Positions 58,711-64,000 of a stretch of 64,000 nt of DNA are shown piece by piece. Position 1 is the stretch's first letter. Each line of letters opens with the position of its first letter. The DNA is taken from positions 789,060 through 853,059 of the forward strand of contig JABTUN010000003.1 of assembly GCA_015075365.1 (NCBI GenBank), in the 5' to 3' direction. Position numbers and translations under genes: made by a program. Below the pieces are notes generated by a model. It saw only the letters and a program-made list of their open reading frames with translations. It had not been told where the DNA came from and did not search any database. This DNA comes from Verrucomicrobiaceae bacterium (GTDB taxonomy: Bacteria; Verrucomicrobiota; Verrucomicrobiia; Verrucomicrobiales; Verrucomicrobiaceae).

Positions 58711-59196
58711 ATGAACGAAGAAGCCCTCCAGCAAGCCCTCACCGACACGCAAAACCTTGGCGAGATGCCGGACGCCGACGCCGTCGGCACCGTCGGCAGC
58801 CCGGACTGCGGGGACATGGTGCGCCTGTGGATCAAGTACAAGGAGAAGGACGGCCGGAAGGTCATCGACAAGGCCAGTTTTCAAAGTTTCGGCTGCCAGA
58901 CCGCCATCGCGGTGGCCAGCATCGCCACCGAGCTCATCCGTGGCAAGACCAAGGAGGAGGCGCTGGCGATGAAGGCGGATGAATTGAGCAGGCCGCTCGG
59001 TCCCCTGCCGCCGATGAAGATCCACTGCGGCCAGATGGTGGAGGGCGCGCTGCGTGCCGCCCTGGAGGCGGAATCGACCGCCACGCCCGCGTCCGCCGCT
59101 CCTGTCACCGCGCCAGACCAGGCCGGCACGCTGGCAGACGCGCTCAGCGCGGCTGGAAAGACGGCCGGAAAGGTCAAAATCGTGCTCACTTCCTAG
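58711..59196 (+). CDS. IscU/NifU N-terminal-type iron-sulfur scaffold
   Basis: The protein is 161 residues. The three cluster-binding cysteines and the conserved aspartate are present: VGSPDCGDMV (C33, D35), SFGCQTAIAV (C62) and MKIHCGQM (C106). The C-terminal ~45 residues (TATPASAAPVTAPDQAG ...) are an alanine-rich linker with a short tail. It assembles Fe-S clusters for transfer to apoproteins. It follows the DUF1858-rhodanese gene after 12 bases, which suggests joint work in sulfur or redox handling. polX starts 10 bases downstream. Confidence 0.9.
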   Translation: MNEEALQQALTDTQNLGEMPDADAVGTVGSPDCGDMVRLWIKYKEKDGRKVIDKASFQSFGCQTAIAVASIATELIRGKTKEEALAMKADELSRPLGPLPPMKIHCGQMVEGALRAALEAESTATPASAAPVTAPDQAGTLADALSAAGKTAGKVKIVLTS

Positions 59197-59206
59197 TCTC
59201 GCGCCC

Positions 59207-60934
59207 ATGACCCGCCAGGAAGCCGCCACCATCTTCGAACGCATCGCCACGCTGCTGGAGCTGAAAGGCGAGAATCCGTTCAAGACACGCGCCTACCGCA
59301 CCGGCGCCGAGATCGTGGAAAGCTTCAGCGGCGACATCATGCAGCTCGCCGCGGACAACCAGCTCGCCGGCATCAAGGGCCTCGGCGAGGCGCTGCGTGA
59401 CAAACTGCACGAGATGGCGACGACCGGCCGGCTGGAGTTCTACGAGAAGCTTAAAAAGGAGTTCCCCGAGACGCTCTTCGAGCTGTTCGACATCCAGGGC
59501 CTCGGCCCAAAAAAAGTCGCCGCGCTGCATGCGAAGCTCGGCGTCAGCAGCGTCGCCGACCTCAAGCGCGTGTGCGCGGACGGCAGCGCGGCGGACCTGT
59601 CGGGTTTTGGCGACAAGACGGTGGCGAAGATCCTCGACAGCATCGCCTTCCATGAGGCGCATGCCTCGGAGTTCCGCCTCGACCAGGTGCATCCGGTGGT
59701 GCTGGCGATCCTGGAGGCGCTGCGAGACCATCCCAATGCCTCCCGTGTGGAGGTCTGCGGCAGTTTCCGGCGCGGGAAGGAAACCGTGCATGATCTGGAC
59801 TTTCTCGTGGCCACGCGGCAGCCGGAGAAGGTCATCGAGGCCTTCGTAAAGCTGCCGCAGGTGGTCGATGTCATCGCGCACGGCCCCACCAAGGCCAGCG
59901 TGCATGTGGGACAGGGGATTCAGTGCGACCTGCGCGCCGTCTCCACGGCGGAGTTCCCCTTTGCCTTCATGTACTTCACCGGCAGCAAGGAGCACAACGT
60001 GGCCATCCGCGGACGCGCGCTCGAGCACGGCCTCTCGCTCAATGAATACGGCTTCACCGCGACCAAGGCCGGCGTGGAGATTCCCCAGGTGCATGACGAG
60101 CGTGAACTCTACCGCGCGCTGGGCCTCGACTACATCGAGCCCGAGCTGCGTGAAAACATCGGCGAGATCGACGCCGCGGAGCGCGGGCAACTGCCGAGGC
60201 TCGTCGAGCTGGAGAACCTGCGCGGCGTGTTTCACAACCACACCACCGCCAGCGACGGCAAGGCATCGCTGGAAGAGATGGCCGAGGCCGCGCAGGAACT
60301 CGGGTTTCAATACCTCGGCATCGCTGATCACAGCAAGTCGTCCTTCCAGGCCAACGGGCTCGATGAAAAGCGCCTGCTGGCGCAACTGGACGAGATCCAG
60401 GCGCTCAACGCCGGATTTGACGGCTTCCGCATCTTCGCCGGCAGCGAGGTGGACATCCTCAAGGACGGCAGCCTTGATTTTCCCGACGAAATTCTCGCCC
60501 GGCTCGACTACGTCGTCGCCAGCGTGCACAACGTGTTCAATCTGCCGGAGGCGGAGATGACCAGGCGCCTCTTGAAGGCCATCGAGAACCCGCATGTGAC
60601 CATGATCGGCCATCTCACCGGCCGCCTGCTGCTCCAGCGTCCCGGCTACGCGGTGAACGTGCCCGCGATCCTCGACGCGGCGGCGGAGACCGGCACGATC
60701 ATCGAGCTCAATGCCAGCGCGTGGCGTCTCGACCTGGACTGGCGCTGGTGGAAGCTGGCGCGGGAAAAAGGCGTGAAATGCAGCATCAACCCGGACGCGC
60801 ACAGCATCCATGGGCTGAAGGACGTCATCTTCGGCATCCGCGCCGCCCGCAAAGGCTGGCTGCGGCGGGAGGATGTCATCAACACCCTCCCGCTGGCCGA
60901 AATGGAGAAGTTCCTCGCCGCGCGCCGCCGCTGA
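59207..60934 (+). CDS. polX: Family X DNA polymerase with PHP domain
   Basis: PolX enzymes fill gaps in base-excision and end-joining repair and carry 3'-5' exonuclease and AP-endonuclease activity in the PHP domain. The protein is 575 residues. N-terminal helix-hairpin-helix motifs (AGIKGLGEALRDKLHEM, IQGLGPKKVAALHAKLG), palm domain with GSFRRGKETVHDLDFLV (D197, D199) and CDLRAV (D241), then PHP domain from about 335 with HNHTTASDG (343-351), GIADHSKSS and the late INPDAHSIHGL. Full length and intact. The ATG at 59207 gives the family start. Confidence 0.95.
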   Translation: MTRQEAATIFERIATLLELKGENPFKTRAYRTGAEIVESFSGDIMQLAADNQLAGIKGLGEALRDKLHEMATTGRLEFYEKLKKEFPETLFELFDIQGLGPKKVAALHAKLGVSSVADLKRVCADGSAADLSGFGDKTVAKILDSIAFHEAHASEFRLDQVHPVVLAILEALRDHPNASRVEVCGSFRRGKETVHDLDFLVATRQPEKVIEAFVKLPQVVDVIAHGPTKASVHVGQGIQCDLRAVSTAEFPFAFMYFTGSKEHNVAIRGRALEHGLSLNEYGFTATKAGVEIPQVHDERELYRALGLDYIEPELRENIGEIDAAERGQLPRLVELENLRGVFHNHTTASDGKASLEEMAEAAQELGFQYLGIADHSKSSFQANGLDEKRLLAQLDEIQALNAGFDGFRIFAGSEVDILKDGSLDFPDEILARLDYVVASVHNVFNLPEAEMTRRLLKAIENPHVTMIGHLTGRLLLQRPGYAVNVPAILDAAAETGTIIELNASAWRLDLDWRWWKLAREKGVKCSINPDAHSIHGLKDVIFGIRAARKGWLRREDVINTLPLAEMEKFLAARRR

Positions 60935-61418
60935 CGCCCGGCGTCCATTCCTCCCTCACACCTGCTGGTGGAACATCTCGTTCTGCATGATGACCTCGGC
61001 GCGGCCATGTGCTCCAGGGGGCGGCGATCACGAATTGGAGAAGCCCGCAGGGCTTCCGTCATTCAGCCCAGGGTTAGCAGAACCCTGGGTCATGTTTGCC
61101 CACGATTCCCGAAGGTCGTGGAACCCTGAGTGGGTTCCGTCACCCGAACGTCCCCACGGCCGGGCCTCGCGCCTGACGGGACCGCGTTGCGGCCCGATGC
61201 GGTGTGGGGGCGTTGGGGCCTCGTTTTCCCAGGAGAGGCCGCTGCGCGTCCACTCCTGGGCTGCATGACGGAACCGCGTTGCGGTTCGGGGCACGAATTG
61301 GCGGATTGACGAATTCCCCGGCCTAGCGCCACCCTTTCCGCCATGTCGAAGATGCCAAGCAAAGCCAAGATACCAGGCATTTTGTCCCCGGCATCCTCAC
61401 TATCTGAGCGCCGGCACA
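60935..61418. repeat. Gene-free 484-base stretch holding a hairpin-rich insertion
   Basis: Between polX and uppS no gene is present. About 61039-61291 carries a chain of small inverted repeats: AAGCCCGCAGGGCTT, CCCAGGGTT/AACCCTGGG (61067-61089), CACGA/TCGTG, GGAACCC/GGGTTCC (61120-61138), GGACCGC/GCGGCCC, CCCAGGAG/CTCCTGGG (61229-61260), GAACCGC/GCGGTTC (61271-61287). The stretch is bounded by the 10-base direct repeat CACGAATTGG at 61029-61038 and 61292-61301. The remaining ~180 bases have no feature I can name. Confidence 0.75.
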
Positions 61419-62141
61419 TCACACCCCGCCGAAACGGCGCTCCCGGCGGTTGAAATGCCGGATGGCGTCCATGAGGTCCTCGGCGGCAAAATCCGGCCAC
61501 AGCTTGTCCGTGATGACGAATTCCGTGTAGCTGAGCTGCCAGAGGAGAAAATTCGAGAGGCGCATCTCCCCGCTGGTGCGGATCATGAGATCGGGATCAG
61601 GATAGTAGCGTGTGTAGAGGTGCTTGGAGAAGACCTCCGTGTCGATCATCGCCTTGTCCAGGTGGCCGCCCTCGACGGACTCGATGAGGCTTTTCACGCC
61701 ATCCACGATCTCCTCCCGCCCGCCGTAGCTGAGGGCCAGGATGAGCGTGAGGCCGGAGTTTTGCGCGGTGGCGGCGATGCAGCGGTGCAGCTCGTCCTGG
61801 CAGGCCTGCGGCAGCGCGTGCAGCCTGCCGATGGCCTGGAGGCGGACGTTTTGCTTCTGCATGACAGGCAGCTCGTTTTTCAGGAACAGCACCAGCAGCT
61901 TCATCAGCGCGTCCACCTCCCGCTTCGGGCGCTTCCAGTTCTCCGAGGAGAAGGCATAGAGCGTGAGGTACTCGACGCCGAGCTTCCCGGCGGCCTCGGT
62001 GATCTTCCGCACGACCTGCGCGCCCATGCGGTGCCCTTCCGTGCGGGGCAGGCCGCGCTGCTTCGCCCAGCGGCCGTTGCCATCCATGATCATGGCGATG
62101 TGGCGGGGAATTTTCAGATCTTCAGACGTGGCACGGCTCAT
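61419..62141 (-). CDS. uppS: Isoprenyl transferase (undecaprenyl diphosphate synthase)
   Basis: UppS makes C55 undecaprenyl diphosphate, the lipid carrier for peptidoglycan and O-antigen. The protein is 240 residues. Signature: RHIAMIMDGNGRWAKQRG (catalytic D20), TLYAFSSENWKRP, LSYGGREEIVDGVK, DLMIRTSGEMRLSNFLLWQLSYTE and FNRRERRFG at the end. Complete. Cell-wall gene partners such as cdsA or dxr are not adjacent in the window. Confidence 0.96.
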   Translation of the reverse strand: MSRATSEDLKIPRHIAMIMDGNGRWAKQRGLPRTEGHRMGAQVVRKITEAAGKLGVEYLTLYAFSSENWKRPKREVDALMKLLVLFLKNELPVMQKQNVRLQAIGRLHALPQACQDELHRCIAATAQNSGLTLILALSYGGREEIVDGVKSLIESVEGGHLDKAMIDTEVFSKHLYTRYYPDPDLMIRTSGEMRLSNFLLWQLSYTEFVITDKLWPDFAAEDLMDAIRHFNRRERRFGGV

Positions 62142-62278
62142 TTCTCAGGACGGTGAAGGTAGCGCGCCGCAAGGGATGTGCCAGCAGTGCTTTCACACCC
62201 ACATCTCACTTCTCACCGCCCTGCCTGTGAGATTCGGCTCGCGCACTCGGCGCGGTGTGCATTACAGTTTCCGCCTTC

Positions 62279-63544
62279 ATGAGCTCCGGACTCGTCGCCA
62301 GCGTCGTCTGTCCCGTCTGCGGACAAACCTTCCTCTGCCAGCACCATGCGGCGGAGGCCATGGTCACCTGCCCCCATTGCGCGCACCAGGCGTGGCGCGG
62401 CCAGTTTGCCACCCAGGACATGGCCCAGGGCCTTGGCAGCACCAAGCGCCGCATCGCCAGCCCGCAGACCGCGCCCGCACCGGCCGCTGCGTGGCCTCCA
62501 CCCGCTCCCGCCGCGCAGGCCCCCGTCCCGCCAGCCGCCGCGCTCCAGCCGGAACCGGCCATCTGGCGCCAGCCGCCCACCCAGATGTCCAGCGCCATGC
62601 TGCCCACGCAAACCGCACCGGAATCTCCGCACGGCGAACCGCCCTCCGAATTCCTGCCGCCGCATCTGCAGCCCTCCCCGCTCAAGCGCCTCCTCGTCGC
62701 CATCGCCATGGTGGGCACGCTGGGCGGTGGTGCCTGGGTCTGGTGGGACATCACCCGGCATCCCGCCACGGTGTCCGCCTCATCCCCACGCGTTCCAGAA
62801 CCTGCCCCGGAGGTGCGCACCGCCGCGCTCGCCACCCAGACGGAGAGCGCCTCCGCCCTGCACCCGCCGCCGGATGTGGCCGCCTTCACAAAGGACGTCA
62901 AAAAACTCATCGACACGCTTTTCCACGCCGCCACGCCGGAGGAGCGCGCGGCCTGCGTCCATGACGCCGCCACCCACCGCACGCAGATCGAGGCCCTGCT
63001 GGCATCGGACCACCCGCAGCGCCCACGGCTGCGCACGCTCGGCTCCGTAAAAGGCCTCTCCATGGAGCTGCCTGGCGGCCGCCAGGTGCCGCTCTTCAAC
63101 GCCGGCACCAGCACCTGCGAGCAAGGCGCGCTCATCCGCCTGGTCGAGGGGCCGGACGGCCTGCGCCGCATCCACTGGCCGCTGCTCTGGGAGACCCACC
63201 AGCAAACCCTCCTCACCGCCCTGCGTGAGAAGCCCGGCGAGCCCGTGTGGGCCTGGGCGCGCATCGTCCCCAGCCACGGTTTTGACATCCCCGCCGCTGA
63301 GCGGGAGCGCTTCCTCTCCTTCGACATGCATGTCACCGGCGAGGGCAAATCCCCCCTCACCGCCTGCGTGGAGCGGGATTCACCCCTGGGCCGCTTTTTG
63401 GATCGCGAGACCGACTGGCGGCAGTCCTACCTCACGCGCCTGCTTGTGCGGAAGTTCGATTTCGGCACGGAGGCCACCATCGTGGCCATCGCGGACTGCG
63501 AGGGCACCCCGGCGGCTGAGAGACGCGCGCGGCCACAGCCCTGA
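62279..63544 (+). CDS. Membrane protein with N-terminal zinc-ribbon-like motif
   Basis: The protein is 421 residues. Residues 8-38 contain paired cysteines (CPVCGQTFLC, VTCPHCAHQAW), a likely zinc ribbon. A proline/alanine-rich linker (about 55-130) precedes a single membrane helix (LLVAIAMVGTLGGGAWVWWDI, about 145-165). The C-terminal ~240 residues are soluble and probably periplasmic (EERAACVHDAATHRTQIEAL, VWAWARIVPSHGFDIPAAER) and resemble no family I can name. The ATG at 62279 is chosen because it begins at the cysteine motif region. The topology (cytoplasmic zinc ribbon, outside domain) is common in PVC proteins of unknown role. Confidence 0.75.
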   Translation: MSSGLVASVVCPVCGQTFLCQHHAAEAMVTCPHCAHQAWRGQFATQDMAQGLGSTKRRIASPQTAPAPAAAWPPPAPAAQAPVPPAAALQPEPAIWRQPPTQMSSAMLPTQTAPESPHGEPPSEFLPPHLQPSPLKRLLVAIAMVGTLGGGAWVWWDITRHPATVSASSPRVPEPAPEVRTAALATQTESASALHPPPDVAAFTKDVKKLIDTLFHAATPEERAACVHDAATHRTQIEALLASDHPQRPRLRTLGSVKGLSMELPGGRQVPLFNAGTSTCEQGALIRLVEGPDGLRRIHWPLLWETHQQTLLTALREKPGEPVWAWARIVPSHGFDIPAAERERFLSFDMHVTGEGKSPLTACVERDSPLGRFLDRETDWRQSYLTRLLVRKFDFGTEATIVAIADCEGTPAAERRARPQP

Positions 63545-63594
63545 GACGTGCTTCCCGCGCATCTTTCGGGCCGGGCGCGTGTTTGACAGCCACC

Positions 63595-64000
63595 ATGAAG
63601 TCCTCCGCCCTCCTCATCCTCCTCGCCGGGGCCTGCGCCGCGCTCGCGCAGACCACCGAAACACCCATCGACTGGCAAAAGGCGCAAAACCTCTTCCGCC
63701 GCGAGCAACGCGGCGAAACACTCAGCCCCGAGGACCAAAAGTACCTCGACCACGCCAAGGAAGTCCGCCGCAAAGGCGGCGGTGATCGCGGCAACGCGCC
63801 CGGCAACCAGCGCAAGGCACCCGCTTCCCTCAAACCGCTCTGTGACATGACCGCGGAGGACCGTTACGAGGGCGAGGACGGCGGCCTGTATGGCAAGGGC
63901 AGCAACCAGCCGCCTGAGGCGCTGCACAAGGCCGCCCAGGCCGCGCTCGCGCAGATCCAGCCGCTCGACGCGGACGGCAGGCCGTCCGACAGCGGCCGCA
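63595..64000 (+). CDS. Secreted conserved hypothetical protein, 3'-truncated by the window
   Basis: The frame is open to the last base. The ATG at 63595 begins a signal peptide (MKSSALLILLAGACAALAQ). A charged linker (LFRREQRGETLSPEDQKYLD, KEVRRKGGGDRGNA) leads to LKPLCDMTAEDRYEGEDGGLY and PPEALHKAAQAALAQIQPLD, a pattern I associate with PVC secreted proteins of unknown function that have a catalytic-like SGNH-type core further downstream. Only about 135 codons are present. It lies 50 bases after the zinc-ribbon membrane protein gene. Confidence 0.7.
   Translation, partial: MKSSALLILLAGACAALAQTTETPIDWQKAQNLFRREQRGETLSPEDQKYLDHAKEVRRKGGGDRGNAPGNQRKAPASLKPLCDMTAEDRYEGEDGGLYGKGSNQPPEALHKAAQAALAQIQPLDADGRPSDSGR

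Noticed and set aside
61028..61294. An 88-residue minus-strand gene
   Set aside because: The frame lies wholly within the hairpin chain and its peptide reflects the repeats (many Gly/Pro/Arg/Ser); no start signal or homology is visible.

Overview
The window reads as a chromosomal segment of a GC-rich member of the Verrucomicrobiota (PVC superphylum), probably in or near Verrucomicrobiaceae. The evidence is three DUF1501 genes, two DUF1549/DUF1553 'planctomycete cytochrome' genes, a 1433-residue DUF1080 + PVC dehydrogenase + LamG + cytochrome c protein, a ThuA protein, large secreted proteins of the type common in this phylum, and a ParE-type topoisomerase B subunit with the EGDSASGS motif. 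The genus cannot be fixed from the window. I recognised no tRNA or rRNA gene.

Layout. 1-12650: surface and periplasmic catabolism (ThuA, NHL propeller, two DUF1553/DUF1501 sets, a pectate-lyase-like protein), interrupted by an FHA-domain membrane protein and purA. 12678-15238: a BlaI/BlaR1-like regulatory unit whose M56 peptidase carries a charged linker and a C-terminal ExbD-like domain, with a tandem palindromic operator upstream of the repressor. 15359-16138: an rRNA/tRNA methyltransferase. 16369-26456: merged str/S10 ribosomal operon (rpsL-rpsG-fusA-rpsJ-rplCDWB-rpsS-[coiled-coil exported protein]-rplV-rpsC-rplP-rpmC-rpsQ-rplN-rplX). It ends at a clear terminator after rplX, without tuf or the rplE-secY half. 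26568-28312: cysS and a VOC protein. 28316-33198: a four-gene minus-strand operon (DUF1501, SGNH + alpha/beta hydrolase, DapA/NanA-family aldolase, PIG-L deacetylase). 33289-36933: M29 aminopeptidase and a translationally coupled GT61/glycosyltransferase/NUDIX group. 37017-47025: zinc-ribbon protein, two large secreted proteins and the 1433-residue protein. 47195-51444: a hypothetical gene, a ParE-type toxin-antitoxin pair, purL and a PIN-type toxin-antitoxin pair. 51679-56002: secreted beta-helix protein, then a degenerate repeat-rich zone. 56060-62141: parE-like gene, DUF1858-rhodanese, IscU/NifU scaffold, polX, a hairpin-rich insertion and uppS. 62279-64000: a zinc-ribbon membrane protein and the start of a secreted protein.

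The most striking observation is a repeated architecture in which a cargo is flanked by a gene with an intact 3' end and an orphan copy of that same 3' end. At 50470-51670 a PIN toxin-antitoxin cassette sits between the real purL end and a second ~220 bp purL end. The two copies differ almost only at synonymous positions, as if both evolved as functional coding sequence. At 37775-42800 two secreted-protein genes sit between the end of the 1433-residue cytochrome gene and an orphan copy of that end. A third orphan end of the cytochrome family lies at 55790-56002. This suggests cargo insertion at gene 3' ends with regeneration of the target gene, as integrative elements do at tRNA genes, but at protein-coding genes and with no recombinase visible here.

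Second, 55426-55682 holds seven units with an exact 41 bp period, each starting with the palindromic core AAACGGCGTTT. They replace the N-terminal half of a PIN toxin gene. Several palindromic short elements also sit in frame inside coding genes (13321, 44192, 45350) or bracket genes (8991-9079, 11021-11113), and a 253 bp hairpin-rich insertion at 61039-61291 has a 10 bp direct duplication at its ends.
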